A stretch of 64,000 nucleotides of DNA from Cryobacterium inferilacus. Its GTDB lineage: Bacteria; Actinomycetota; Actinomycetes; Actinomycetales; Microbacteriaceae. The stretch spans positions 37,481 through 101,480 of the forward strand of contig NZ_JAIEUL010000015.1 of assembly GCF_019599185.1 (NCBI RefSeq). The letters run 5' to 3'. Below are positions 38,326 to 50,549 of the stretch, piece by piece. A program made the position numbers and the translations under genes. The notes beneath the pieces are model-generated. The model worked only from the letters and a program-made list of their open reading frames with translations, did not search any database and had not been told where the DNA came from. Position 1 is the stretch's first letter; the number at the start of each line of letters is the position of its first letter.

Positions 38326-39624
38326 ATGAGCGTATTCGCTAAGGCCTCGGCCTCCCGCTCGGCACGCGCCGTCGTAACCGGCGTCGCCATCTTCGGCGTC
38401 AGCGCACTTCTGCTCACCGGCTGCAGCACTGCTGCCGAAGAGCCGGAGGCATCCGAAGCACCCGCAGCCGAGAGCAGCGACGTCACCGCCATCGAAGCCG
38501 GCGAACGCGACCTGGCCATGAAGATCGGTACGATCCTCCCGCAGAGTGGCGCGCTGGCCTTCCTCGGCCCGCCCGAAGAAGCCGGTGTCAACCTGGCCGT
38601 GCAGGAAGTCAACGAAGCAGGACTCGGCATCGACATCGAAGCCATCCTCCGCGACTCCGGCGACACCCAGACCGACACCGCCACCGTCTCCGTGACCGAC
38701 CTGCTCTCGCAGGACGTCTCGGCGATCGTCGGTGCGGCATCCTCTGGTGTGTCCCTCACCGTCATCGACGCCATCACCGGCGCCGGTGTTGTGCAGTTCT
38801 CGCCGGCCAACACCTCGGCGCAGTTCACCGACTACGAGGACAACGGCCTGTTCTGGCGTACGGCTCCGTCCGACGTGCTGCAGGGCGAAGTCCTCGGTAA
38901 CCTGATCGCCGAAGACGGCAACAGCACCCTCGGCCTCATCGTGCTCAACGACGCGTATGGCACCGGCCTGGCCGAGTACACCACCACCGCGTTCGAAGCA
39001 GCCGGTGGCGAGGTCGTCGCGACCTCACTGTTCAACGAGGGTGACTCGAACTTCGCCGCTCAGATCTCCGAAGTGACCGCGGCCAACCCCGACGCGATCG
39101 CCGTGATCTCGTTCGACCAGGCCAAGATCATCACCCCGGCCCTGGTCGGCAGCGGATACCCGGGCGACTCGCTCTACTTCGTTGACGGCAACCTGGCCGA
39201 CTACAGCGCCGACTTCGCAGCCGGCCTCATCGAGGGCTCCAAGGGCACGCTGCCCGGCCTCGACACCGCCACCCTGGGTGACTTCACCGACCGTCTCCTC
39301 GAGGTCGACCCGGCCCTGACCGACTTCAGCTACGCCGCTGAGTCGTACGACGCCGTCATCCTGATCGCGCTGGCCGCGTACGCAGCCAACGACATCTCGG
39401 GTGAAGCCATCGCGAGCCACCTGCAGCAGGTCTCCGGCGGCTCCGGCGACGGCGAGACCGTCACCACGTTCGCCGAGGGCGCCGCGCTCCTCGCCGAGGG
39501 TGAGCAGATCGACTACGACGGTTACTCCGGCCCGATCACGTTCGACGAGAACGGCGACCCGACGGATGCCACCATCGGCATCTTCGAGTTCAACGCGGAC
39601 AACACCTACAGCCGCATCAACTAG
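38326..39624 (+). CDS. ABC transporter substrate-binding lipoprotein, branched-chain amino acid/amide type
   Basis: 432 residues. The lipobox LLTGC puts the lipidated Cys at 33. A short acidic linker and a type I periplasmic-binding fold follow (IGTILPQSGALAFLGPPEEAGVNLA..., VVGAASSGVS-like ligand loop, LIVLNDAYGTG). It belongs with the LivHMGF proteins encoded convergently just downstream, though it has its own promoter. The ligand could be branched-chain amino acids, an amide or urea. Confidence 0.9.
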   Translation: MSVFAKASASRSARAVVTGVAIFGVSALLLTGCSTAAEEPEASEAPAAESSDVTAIEAGERDLAMKIGTILPQSGALAFLGPPEEAGVNLAVQEVNEAGLGIDIEAILRDSGDTQTDTATVSVTDLLSQDVSAIVGAASSGVSLTVIDAITGAGVVQFSPANTSAQFTDYEDNGLFWRTAPSDVLQGEVLGNLIAEDGNSTLGLIVLNDAYGTGLAEYTTTAFEAAGGEVVATSLFNEGDSNFAAQISEVTAANPDAIAVISFDQAKIITPALVGSGYPGDSLYFVDGNLADYSADFAAGLIEGSKGTLPGLDTATLGDFTDRLLEVDPALTDFSYAAESYDAVILIALAAYAANDISGEAIASHLQQVSGGSGDGETVTTFAEGAALLAEGEQIDYDGYSGPITFDENGDPTDATIGIFEFNADNTYSRIN

Positions 39625-39673
39625 TCCCACCCGCTGACCCGCGGCGCCCGCACAGGCGCCACGGCACGCACAC

Positions 39674-39705
39674 AGAAGGGCCCCGGCTTCGGCCGGGGCC
39701 CTTCT
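39674..39705. terminator. terminator of the binding-protein gene
   Basis: AGAAGGGCCCCGGC, loop TTCG, GCCGGGGCCCTTCT: a perfect 14-bp stem with a UUCG tetraloop, 49 nt after the stop. Confidence 0.9.
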
Positions 39706-39792
39706 GCGTGCCCGGCCCCCCTGCTCAGTGCCCGGCCCTCCTGGCGGCGTGCCCAGCCCGCTGCAGTCGGTGCCGACTCGCGCGGTCGGGGC

Positions 39793-39885
39793 GCATAACT
39801 CCTGCAGGATTTGGGCGACCGGATGCCGTTCCGCGGTTTTCCGGGGCCGGGCATCCGTTGCCGGGAGAAATTGCAGGAGTTATGC
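39793..39885. repeat. nested long hairpin in the convergent gap
   Basis: Outer arms GCATAACTCCTGCA (39793-39806) and TGCAGGAGTTATGC (39872-39885) are perfectly complementary. Inside, ATTT/AAAT and CGGATGCC (39820-39827)/GGCATCCG (39850-39857) can also pair. The rest of the gap 39706-40082 shows no gene. A terminator for livF, a regulatory RNA or a palindromic repeat are all possible. Confidence 0.75.
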
Positions 39886-40082
39886 ACCACCGCCGGCCGA
39901 GACACGGGGATTGTGGGGGCGAGGCCGCTGGCGTGGGCGTCGCGGGGGATCAGGGTGTGCGCTGGCGGGCTCAGGGGCCGCTGTGCGCGATACGGCAGGC
40001 CAGGCCAGGCTCCGGCGAGCTGGCGGCGGAACGGGCGGCAGCGGGGCAAGTCGGGTGAAGCGGGTACGGCGGATGCCGCGAG

Positions 40083-40853
40083 TTAGTCGTCCTGACCGAG
40101 GGTGCCCAGATACAGGCCGATCACCTTGGGGTCGTTCAGCAGCTCACGGCCGGTGCCGGTGTAGGCATCCCGACCCTGGTCGAGCACGTAACCGCGGTCG
40201 CAGATCTGCAGGCAGCGGCGGGCGTTCTGCTCGACCATGATGGTGGTCACGCCGGCCTTGTTGATCTCCTTCACGCGCAGGAACGCCTCGTCCTGACGGA
40301 CGGGGGAGAGGCCGGCGCTGGGCTCGTCCAGCAGGAGCACGTGCGGGCCCATCATCAGCGCCCGCGACATCGCCACCATCTGGCGCTCGCCGCCGGAGAG
40401 CGAGCCGGCCCGCTGGGTGAGCCGCTTGCCGAGTTCGGGGAAGATCTCGGTGACGAACTCGAGCCGCTCGGCCAGGCCCTTGGGCTTCTGGTACATGCCC
40501 ATCTCCAGGTTCTCCTGGATGGTCAACGTCGGGAAGACGTTGTTGGTCTGCGGCACGAACCCGACCCCCTTGGAGACCAGCTTGTTGGCCTTGAGGTTGG
40601 TGATGTTGTCACCGCGCAGCCGGATCTCACCCTCGCGCACCTTCACGAGGCCGAAGATCGACTTGAGCAGCGTCGACTTGCCGGCGCCGTTCGGGCCGAT
40701 GATGCCGATCAGCTCACCGTCGTATGCGGTCAACGAGCACTCGTTGAGGATGTTCACGCCGGGCACATAGCCGGCGGTCACGTTCTTCACCTCGACGACC
40801 GCGTTGCGCACCGGGGCGGGCGTGGCGTCAACCAGCGGGCTAGAGTTCGTCAT
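40083..40853 (-). CDS. livF: ABC transporter ATP-binding protein LivF
   Basis: 256 residues. Walker A GPNGAGKST, signature LSGGERQMVAMSRAL, Walker B VLLLDEPSAGLSP and the H-loop-like TIMVEQNARR typical of LivF. ATG 40853 has AAGGAG 7 nt upstream and overlaps the end of livG by 14 nt. Confidence 0.93.
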   Translation of the reverse strand: MTNSSPLVDATPAPVRNAVVEVKNVTAGYVPGVNILNECSLTAYDGELIGIIGPNGAGKSTLLKSIFGLVKVREGEIRLRGDNITNLKANKLVSKGVGFVPQTNNVFPTLTIQENLEMGMYQKPKGLAERLEFVTEIFPELGKRLTQRAGSLSGGERQMVAMSRALMMGPHVLLLDEPSAGLSPVRQDEAFLRVKEINKAGVTTIMVEQNARRCLQICDRGYVLDQGRDAYTGTGRELLNDPKVIGLYLGTLGQDD

Positions 40854-41763
40854 CGAGCAGCTCCTTAATAGCTCCGACATGTTCCTTCTCGGCGTCGGGA
40901 TCCTCGCCGAGGTCCTCATCGTGGTGCTGGCCCAGGTACGCGTCGATCACGGCCGGGTTGCGCATCACCTCGTGCGGGTCGCCCTCGGCGACCACCTTGC
41001 CCTCGGCCATCACGATCACCCAGTCGGCGATGTGACGCACCATGTGCATGTCGTGCTCCACGAAGAGCACGCTCATGCCCTCGGCCTTCAGGTTCAGGAT
41101 GTGGTCGAGCAGCGACTGCGTCAGCGCCGGGTTGACCCCGGCCATCGGCTCGTCGAGCATCACCAGCGTCGGTTCGCTCATCAGCGCCCGCGCCATTTCG
41201 AGGAGCTTGCGCTGCCCGCCGGAGAGGCTGGCCGCGTAGTCGTCCTTCTTGGCGTCGAGCTTGAACCTGGTGAGCAGGTCGAGAGCCTTGACCCGGTTGC
41301 CGGCCTCCTGCTTGCGCCAGAGGAACGGCAACAGCGACCGGAAGATGTTCTCCCCGATCTGCCCCTTCGCGCCCAGCAGCATGTTGTCCATCACCGTGAG
41401 CAGGCCGAGGGCCTTGGTGAGCTGGAAGGTGCGCACCTGGCCCATCCTGGCCACCTTGAAAGCGGACTTGCCGCCGATGGGGGTGCCCTCGAAGGTCCAC
41501 GCTCCGGTGTCGGGCTTGTCGAAGCCGGTGAGCAGGTTGAACAGTGTGGTCTTACCCGCACCGTTAGGCCCGATCAGGGCGGTGATGGCGCCGCGGGGAA
41601 CCTCGAGGTGTTCCACATCCACCGCGGTGAGGCCGCCGAAGGTGCGGCTGACGCCGTCCACGACCAGGATCGGGTCCTTCTTCTTGCAGCCGGGTACGGC
41701 CTCGCCGATGTGCATGTCGACGGTCTTGACGGGCTTGCCCGTTGGCACGCTGTTACTTGACAA
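40840..41763 (-). CDS. livG: ABC transporter ATP-binding protein LivG
   Basis: 307 residues. Walker A GPNGAGKTT, signature LSGGQRKLLEMARAL, Walker B LVMLDEPMAGVNP, and the LivG ending (AYLGQHHDE...). The start is TTG 41763, with AAGGAG 8 nt upstream inside the end of livM. The N-terminus is about 25 residues longer than usual and the C-terminal tail is acidic. Confidence 0.92.
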   Translation of the reverse strand: MSSNSVPTGKPVKTVDMHIGEAVPGCKKKDPILVVDGVSRTFGGLTAVDVEHLEVPRGAITALIGPNGAGKTTLFNLLTGFDKPDTGAWTFEGTPIGGKSAFKVARMGQVRTFQLTKALGLLTVMDNMLLGAKGQIGENIFRSLLPFLWRKQEAGNRVKALDLLTRFKLDAKKDDYAASLSGGQRKLLEMARALMSEPTLVMLDEPMAGVNPALTQSLLDHILNLKAEGMSVLFVEHDMHMVRHIADWVIVMAEGKVVAEGDPHEVMRNPAVIDAYLGQHHDEDLGEDPDAEKEHVGAIKELLDDEL

Positions 41764-42736
41764 AAGCCAGCTCCTTCTTATTTCCGAAGATGCCCTGTGG
41801 TCTGTAGATGACTATCAGCATGATCGCCACGCCCACCAGGATGAAGCGCAACTGTCCGGCCTGCACGCTCGACATGAACGGCAACCAGCCGGCCTCCACC
41901 GCACGGGCGATGAACCCGGAGAAGAAGGACAGCAGCACCCAGAAGATCATCGAACCGATCACCGGTCCGAGAATCGTCGCCGCCCCACCGAGCAGCAGGA
42001 TGGCGTAGACGAAGAACGTCAGCGACGTCTGGTAGTTCGACGGAACCACGGCGCGCGGCAGGATGAAGATCATGCCGGCGATGGTGCCGTAGACGCCACC
42101 GAGGATCAGCGACTGCATCTTGTACGAGTACACGTTCTTGCCCAGCGCCCGCACGGCGTCCTCGTCTTCACGGATGGCCTTGACCACGCGACCCCAGGGG
42201 CTGCGCATGATCTGCCAGGTGAACAGGCAGGCCAGCACCACGATGGTCCAGGCCACGATGCGCAGCCACCAGTCGTAGGCGTTGTACTCGAACGGGCCGA
42301 AGCCGTAGGTGCCCTCGGGGATCGGGTTGAGGTCGGCGAAGCCGCCCTTGTACCCGCTGAGCCCGTTGGCGGAGCCGGTGAGAGCGTCGAAGGTGTTCGT
42401 GGTGAACAGCAGTCGCACGATCTCGGCCGCCGCGATGGTGACGATGGCCAGGTAGTCCGCCCGCAACCGCAGGGTGGGTATACCCAGAATCAGTGCGAAG
42501 ACCACGGATGCGCCGACACCGACGAGCACGGATGCCCACACCGGAAAGCCGAAGCTCAGGGTGGAGATCGCGAAACCGTATGCGCCGAGGGCCATGAAGC
42601 CGGCCTGGCCGAAGTTGAGCAGGCCGGTGTAGCCGAAGTGAATTGCCAGGCCCAGCGCCGCAAGGGCGTAGGCGGCGGTGGTCGGGCTGATCAGCTCGAC
42701 GGCCGCGTTGCTAAAGATTGCTCCCCAGTCGATCAT
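41753..42736 (-). CDS. livM: ABC transporter permease LivM
   Basis: 327 residues with eight or more helices and LivM motifs (GYTGLLNFGQAGFMALGAYG, REDEDAVRALGKNVYSYKM). The C-terminus IYRPQGIFGNKKE is typical. Overlaps livG by 11 nt. Pairs with LivH to form the channel. Confidence 0.93.
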   Translation of the reverse strand: MIDWGAIFSNAAVELISPTTAAYALAALGLAIHFGYTGLLNFGQAGFMALGAYGFAISTLSFGFPVWASVLVGVGASVVFALILGIPTLRLRADYLAIVTIAAAEIVRLLFTTNTFDALTGSANGLSGYKGGFADLNPIPEGTYGFGPFEYNAYDWWLRIVAWTIVVLACLFTWQIMRSPWGRVVKAIREDEDAVRALGKNVYSYKMQSLILGGVYGTIAGMIFILPRAVVPSNYQTSLTFFVYAILLLGGAATILGPVIGSMIFWVLLSFFSGFIARAVEAGWLPFMSSVQAGQLRFILVGVAIMLIVIYRPQGIFGNKKELAFVK

Positions 42737-42745
42737 CGTCAGCCC

Positions 42746-45794
<3,049 letters not shown>

Positions 45795-45814
45795 CCATCC
45801 GCTCAACCGGGTAG

Positions 45815-45876
45815 CTGTTACCCGAACGGACAATTGCGCCCGGTACGCCGGGCGCAATTGTCCGTTTTGGCAACAG
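45815..45876. repeat. long hairpin element, family B copy 2
   Basis: Perfect 19-bp arms, AACGGACAATTGCGCCCGG (45825-45843) and its complement (45848-45866), around loop TACG. Outer CTGTT/AACAG extends the stem. It begins 21 nt after guaB and may double as its terminator. It matches the copy at 17499-17562. Confidence 0.88.
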
Positions 45877-45981
45877 TTGACGGATGGCGGTGCCGGTCGG
45901 ATGCGCGCGGCAGAGCCGGGTTGACGCATCCGCGCGCCCACCGGCCGGGCCGCCGGGGACGGGCTGAGTGTGGGCTGCGTC

Positions 45982-45987
45982 TAAACT
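45982..45987 (+). promoter_or_regulatory. -10 box of a probably leaderless guaB3 transcript
   Basis: TAAACT ends 6 nt before GTG 45994, with no ribosome site. Confidence 0.55.
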
Positions 45988-45993
45988 GGGCGG

Positions 45994-47109
45994 GTGAGTA
46001 TGGAAATTGAGATCGGCCGGTCCAAGCGCGCTCGGCGCGTGTACGCCTTCGACGACATCGCGGTGGTGCCCTCCCGGCGCACCCGTGACCCCGAGGATGT
46101 GTCGGTCGGTTGGTCCATCGACGCCTACCAGTTCGACATCCCGTTCCTGGCTGCCCCGATGGACTCCGTCGTCTCCCCGACGACCGCGATCATGATGGGC
46201 CAGCTCGGCGGACTGGGTGTTCTCGACCTGGAGGGCCTCTGGACCCGCTACGAGGACCCGGAGCCGCTGCTCAAGGAGATCCGTGAGCTGCCCGCGAACC
46301 AGACCACCGCGCGCATGCAGGAGATCTACGCCGCACCGATCCAGCCGGCCCTCGTCACCGAGCGCCTCGCCCAGATCCGCGCCGCCGGGGTCACCGTCGC
46401 CGCAGCCCTGTCGCCGCAGCGCACCCAGGAGCTCTACGAGACCGTTGTCGCCGCCGGCGTCGACCTCTTCGTCATCCGCGGCACCACGGTCAGCGCCGAG
46501 CACGTCTCGCGCAACCAGGAGCCGCTGAACCTCAAGAAGTTCATCTACGACCTCGACGTGCCCGTCATCGTCGGCGGCGCCGCCACCTACACCGCGGCCC
46601 TGCACCTGATGCGCACCGGCGCCGCCGGCGTGCTCGTCGGCTTCGGCGGCGGCGCGGCGTCCACCACCCGCACCAGCCTGGGCATCCACGCCCCCATGGC
46701 CACCGCCGTGGCCGACGTCGCCGGCGCTCGCCGCGACTACATGGACGAGTCCGGCGGCCGGTACGTGCACGTCATCGCCGACGGGGGCCTCAGCACCTCC
46801 GGTGACATCGTCAAGGCCATCGCCTGCGGTGCGGATGCCGTTATGCTCGGCACAGCCCTGGCCCGCGCCACCGACGCCCCCGGCGGCGGCTTCCACTGGG
46901 GTGCGGAAGCGCACCACTCCCAGCTGCCCCGCGGCAAGCGCGTGGAGGTGGGCACCGTCGCCCCGCTCGAGGCGATCCTGTACGGACCGGCCCCCGTCGC
47001 CGACGGCACCGCCAACCTGGTCGGCGCCCTGCGCCGCTCGATGGCGACCACCGGATACAGCGGAATCAAGGAATTTCAGCGGGTAGAGGTAGTTGTCGCG
47101 CCGTACTGA
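45994..47109 (+). CDS. guaB3: GuaB3 family IMP dehydrogenase-related protein
   Basis: 371 residues: an IMPDH-type TIM barrel without CBS domains. It aligns without gaps to GuaB around the active loop, but the catalytic Cys is replaced by Ser223 (GGGAASTTR here against GPGSICTTR in GuaB). Canonical IMP oxidation is therefore doubtful. Actinobacteria commonly keep this paralogue beside guaB; its role is unsettled. It could start at ATG 46000. Confidence 0.9.
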   Translation: MSMEIEIGRSKRARRVYAFDDIAVVPSRRTRDPEDVSVGWSIDAYQFDIPFLAAPMDSVVSPTTAIMMGQLGGLGVLDLEGLWTRYEDPEPLLKEIRELPANQTTARMQEIYAAPIQPALVTERLAQIRAAGVTVAAALSPQRTQELYETVVAAGVDLFVIRGTTVSAEHVSRNQEPLNLKKFIYDLDVPVIVGGAATYTAALHLMRTGAAGVLVGFGGGAASTTRTSLGIHAPMATAVADVAGARRDYMDESGGRYVHVIADGGLSTSGDIVKAIACGADAVMLGTALARATDAPGGGFHWGAEAHHSQLPRGKRVEVGTVAPLEAILYGPAPVADGTANLVGALRRSMATTGYSGIKEFQRVEVVVAPY

Positions 47110-47158
47110 GTGAACTAGCGTCGAAGCAAGCACCACCGATGGCGATGGGAGTTTGCAG

Positions 47159-48883
47159 ATGACGCACGATAATTCGGTGACCAGGTCCACAAAACTCGGA
47201 CCTGAGGAACGCGCGGCGGCGATCGAACGCCTGAAGTCCGCGGAGCTGGACATCCTGGTGGTGGGCGGCGGCATCGTCGGCACCGGTTGTGCCCTGGATG
47301 CCGTCACCCGCGGCCTGAACGTGGGCCTGCTCGAGGCCAGGGACTGGTCCTCCGGCACCTCCAGCCGGTCATCGAAGTTGGTGCACGGCGGCATCCGCTA
47401 CCTGGAACAGCTGGACTTTCGCCTCGTGCGGGAGGCGCTCACCGAGCGCGGACTGCTGCTCAAGCGCATCGCGCCGCACCTGGTCAAGCCGGTGCGGTTT
47501 CTGTACCCCTTGAAGAAGCGGGTGTTCGAGCGTGCCTACGTGGGCGCCGGCATGCTGCTCTACGACGTGCTGTCGTACATCGGCGGACGCCCCGGCGTTC
47601 CGCACCACCGGCACCTCAGCCGTAGCCAGGTGGCGAAGCTGGTGCCCAGCCTCAGCCACAACGCCCTCGTCGGCGGCATCACCTACTACGACGCCCAGGT
47701 GGATGACGCCCTGTACGTGGCGTCGCTGGCCCGCACGGCGGCCGCGTACGGTGCTCACGCCGCCAGCCGGGTGCGGGTGGAGGGCTTCATCAAGGTGGGC
47801 GAACGCGTCGTCGGCGTGCAGGCACACGACCTGCAGACCGGGGAACGGTTCGAGGTGCGCGCCAAGCAGGTCGTCAACGCCACCGGGGTGTGGACGGACG
47901 ACACCCAGCGGATGGTCGGCGAACGCGGCACCTTCAAGGTGCGCGCGTCCAAGGGCATTCACCTGGTCGTGCCGCGCGACCGGTTCCAATCGTCGATGGG
48001 GCTGCTGCTGCGCACCGAGAAGAGCGTTCTGTTCGTCATCCCCTGGGGGCGGCATTGGCTGATCGGCACCACCGACACGGACTGGCACCTGGACAAGGCG
48101 CATCCGGCGGCCACGGCCGCGGACATCGACTACCTGCTCGAGCACGTCAACGCCGTGCTGCAGGTGCCGTTGACCCGGGAGGACGTGGAGGGCGTGTACG
48201 CGGGCCTGCGGCCGCTGCTGGCCGGGGAGAGCGAGCAGACCTCCAAGCTGTCCCGCGAGCACCTCGTCGGGCACTCGGTGCCCGGTCTGGTCGTGATCGC
48301 CGGCGGCAAGTGGACCACATACCGGGTGATGGCCAAGGACGCGATCGACGCCGCGGTGGATGCACTCGACGGGCTCGTTCCGCCGTCCACCACCAAGGAG
48401 ATCCCGTTGCTCGGCGCCGAGGGCTACCGGGCGGCGTGGAACAAGCGTGCGAAGATCGCCTCGTCGTTCAACCTGCACACCGTGCGGATCGAGCACCTGC
48501 TCAACCGCTACGGCACCCTCACCGATGAGCTGCTCGACCTGATCAAGGAGCGGCCGGAGCTCGCCGACCCGCTGCCCGGCGCGGACGACTACATCCAGGC
48601 CGAGGTGATCTACGCGGCCACCCACCTGGGCGCCCTGCACCTCGAGGATGTGCTCGCCCGGCGCACCCGCATCTCGATCGAGGCCTGGGACCGCGGGGTG
48701 TCCGCGGCGCCGGTCGCCGCGCGGCTGCTCGCCGGGGTGCTCGACTGGGATGCCGAGCGTGAGGAGCGGGAGGTGTCGCACTACCTCAAGCGGGTCGCCG
48801 CGGAGCGGGCCTCGCAGACCCAGCCAGACGACGAGTCCGCCGACCGGGTGCGGCTGGAGGCGCCGGACATCGTGACGAACTGA
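47159..48883 (+). CDS. glpD: glycerol-3-phosphate dehydrogenase, FAD-dependent
   Basis: 574 residues. Oxidises glycerol-3-phosphate to dihydroxyacetone phosphate at the membrane. The FAD loop is VVGGGIVGTGCALDA; SSRSSKLVHGGIRYLEQLDF and VIAGGKWTTYRVMA are family motifs, and the C-terminal DAO cap is complete. ATG 47159 has GGAG 7 nt upstream; a TTG at 47153 is also in frame. The glycerophosphodiesterase at 57412 could supply substrate. Confidence 0.95.
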   Translation: MTHDNSVTRSTKLGPEERAAAIERLKSAELDILVVGGGIVGTGCALDAVTRGLNVGLLEARDWSSGTSSRSSKLVHGGIRYLEQLDFRLVREALTERGLLLKRIAPHLVKPVRFLYPLKKRVFERAYVGAGMLLYDVLSYIGGRPGVPHHRHLSRSQVAKLVPSLSHNALVGGITYYDAQVDDALYVASLARTAAAYGAHAASRVRVEGFIKVGERVVGVQAHDLQTGERFEVRAKQVVNATGVWTDDTQRMVGERGTFKVRASKGIHLVVPRDRFQSSMGLLLRTEKSVLFVIPWGRHWLIGTTDTDWHLDKAHPAATAADIDYLLEHVNAVLQVPLTREDVEGVYAGLRPLLAGESEQTSKLSREHLVGHSVPGLVVIAGGKWTTYRVMAKDAIDAAVDALDGLVPPSTTKEIPLLGAEGYRAAWNKRAKIASSFNLHTVRIEHLLNRYGTLTDELLDLIKERPELADPLPGADDYIQAEVIYAATHLGALHLEDVLARRTRISIEAWDRGVSAAPVAARLLAGVLDWDAEREEREVSHYLKRVAAERASQTQPDDESADRVRLEAPDIVTN

Positions 48884-48926
48884 GCGCGCGCGTACGTCGT
48901 CTGCTCTCGCGGGGATGAGACCCCTG

Positions 48927-49133
48927 TGGCTGGATGACCCTCCTATAGCGGGGTCATCCAGCCACTCAGGGTGCATCGACTGGTGCACGAGGCGCTTCCC
49001 GCCCGGGGCGGAGGCGGTCATGAGCGCGCATGAACTAGTCCGCAGGTAGGCGGCGTCGTCGCGCAGCCCGGGCTTCGTCGGGGATGAGCCCCCTGTGGCT
49101 GGATGACCCTCCTATAGCGGGGTCATCCAGCCA
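48927..49133. repeat. family A palindromes, a close pair
   Basis: TGGCTGGATGACCC (48927-48940; 49096-49109), a loop containing CCTATAGC, and GGGTCATCCAGCCA (48951-48964; 49120-49133). Flanks (GGGATGAG before, GGTGC after) are also shared. The copies are 169 bp apart. They make up most of the gene-free stretch 48884-49202. Confidence 0.9.
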
Positions 49134-49202
49134 CCTGGGGTGCGGCGACCCGTTCAGGACGCGAGCAGCGACCCGGGGCAAGGCGGCGGCGCGCCGTTGC
49201 GT

Positions 49203-50177
49203 CTAGCGAGCGCGGGGAATCCCTTTTCTGGTGAGGAGGTCCCCGAGAGCCGGAAGGGAAGTCGCGACCGGCCAGCCCCAACGGAAGACATCGAATCCCA
49301 GGGCGCGAAGCCGGTCTTCGCGGATCTTCTCGGCAATGACGATGTCGGCAGTGGACCGCCCGCCTGTGAACTCTTCCCGCAGATACTTGCCGAGCCCGTC
49401 GAATTCGCCCGCCTTGCCGACAGAGCGCCAGAAGAAGTCGGTGAAGCCGATCAAGCCGTCGCGATCCCAGTGCGGCACTTGCAACTCGGGCAGGAGGAAA
49501 CCGAGCATGAAGATGCCGGCACGGCTGATTGACTCGCCGGCCGACCCGGACAGCGGAGACGCGAACTCCAAGACCCGCCGCGCCGCCGTTCGCCCGTGAA
49601 CCCGCCCGAGCTGAGCGAGGGCTTGTTCGAGTTCCGCCCTGGTGGTCAAGGCCTGGCCGTCGCGTGGTTCGTGGATGGCCTTGTCCATCACCGCTACCGC
49701 TTGGCCGAACCGGAGCACTCTGGCCAGCGTCACCGCCGTGGCGGCGACGGAGGTCACACGGAGCCCCTCGTGCACAATGAGGTCGAGGTCGTGTTCCTGC
49801 GTATGGCGCACCACTCCGTGGCGAGCCCGTCCCCCGGCCGCATTCGTGACGGTGACATGAATCTCGGTGGGCCACGCGCCGACGATGGGGAGGCCCCAGA
49901 GCGCGGCCGCCGACACGTGTGAGTACACCGCAGGCTCCTCCGCCACTGCGGCGTGGGCGTGGATGCGTCGGATGTAGCGCTCATCCGCGCCGAGGGCTTC
50001 CCACTCAGCGGCGAGCACATACACACCGCGCCGCAGGCGAACGACCGTGCGACGGTCGAACTCCCTGCGGAGTTCGTGCTGGAGGCCGACCCGCGCCGCG
50101 TCGCTGGCCAGGATGAGTCCGCTGTGCACGGACAGCGCTGCGAGGACCTGCACGGTGGCCGATGAAATGGTGTCCAT
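49203..50177 (-). CDS. AbiEi-like/DUF559-type protein, orphan
   Basis: 324 residues. The N-terminal winged-helix region (RREFDRRTVVRLRRGVYVL, YSHVSAAALWGLP) matches the AbiEi antitoxin-like domain. The C-terminal region (GFTDFFWRSVGKAGEFDGLGKY, then EKIREDRLRALGFDVFRWGW) resembles the Vsr/DUF559 nuclease-like fold. No AbiEii toxin gene is adjacent. Single genes like this are frequent in actinobacterial accessory regions, and their function is unproven. ATG 50177 begins the domain; upstream reading lacks homology. Palindromic repeats lie on both sides. Confidence 0.75.
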   Translation of the reverse strand: MDTISSATVQVLAALSVHSGLILASDAARVGLQHELRREFDRRTVVRLRRGVYVLAAEWEALGADERYIRRIHAHAAVAEEPAVYSHVSAAALWGLPIVGAWPTEIHVTVTNAAGGRARHGVVRHTQEHDLDLIVHEGLRVTSVAATAVTLARVLRFGQAVAVMDKAIHEPRDGQALTTRAELEQALAQLGRVHGRTAARRVLEFASPLSGSAGESISRAGIFMLGFLLPELQVPHWDRDGLIGFTDFFWRSVGKAGEFDGLGKYLREEFTGGRSTADIVIAEKIREDRLRALGFDVFRWGWPVATSLPALGDLLTRKGIPRAR

Positions 50178-50345
50178 GCCGAGAGGCTCGCAGAGCGAGA
50201 GGGCTCTGAGGCCAGGCGAGGCGCATCTGTGCACTTTCGCGAACGCTCGCCCCCTGTGGACTGCCACGCTCTGGATCAGCCCGCCAGCCCACTCTGGATG
50301 GATGAACCCCTTGTGGGCGATCAGGACGGGTGGATGCTCCTGCTC

Positions 50346-50383
50346 TGGCTGGATGAGCCCCCTAAAGCGGGATCATCGAGCCA
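50346..50383. repeat. family A palindrome, degenerate copy
   Basis: TGGCTGGATGAGCCC, loop, GGGATCATCGAGCCA, followed by the shared CGGGGTGCATCGA. A more decayed relative seems present at about 50290-50325 (CTCTGGATGGATGAACCCC). The gap 50178-50549 holds these and no gene except the promoter of the next operon. Confidence 0.75.
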
Positions 50384-50508
50384 CACGGGGTGCATCGAAC
50401 CTCAGGCACGAACAACCGAACGCGGGGCACGCGGCGAGCGGATGCTCACCGCCGCGGCCCGCGCATCCGCCCGGGTCCGCTCCCGGCGAACCGGCCGCGA
50501 CCCTCCGG

Positions 50509-50514
50509 TAGAAT
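50509..50514 (+). promoter_or_regulatory. -10 box of the K+ efflux operon
   Basis: TAGAAT, 35 nt before the ATG at 50550; AGGAG precedes that start, so this transcript has a short leader. Confidence 0.5.
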
Positions 50515-50549
50515 GACTACACCGCCCACAAGCCTTCAGGAGTCGCACC

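Noticed and set aside
49203..50177. Complete AbiE-type toxin-antitoxin system
   Set aside because: No nucleotidyltransferase (AbiEii) gene is adjacent on either side, and the C-terminal half looks nuclease-like rather than like a classical AbiEi.
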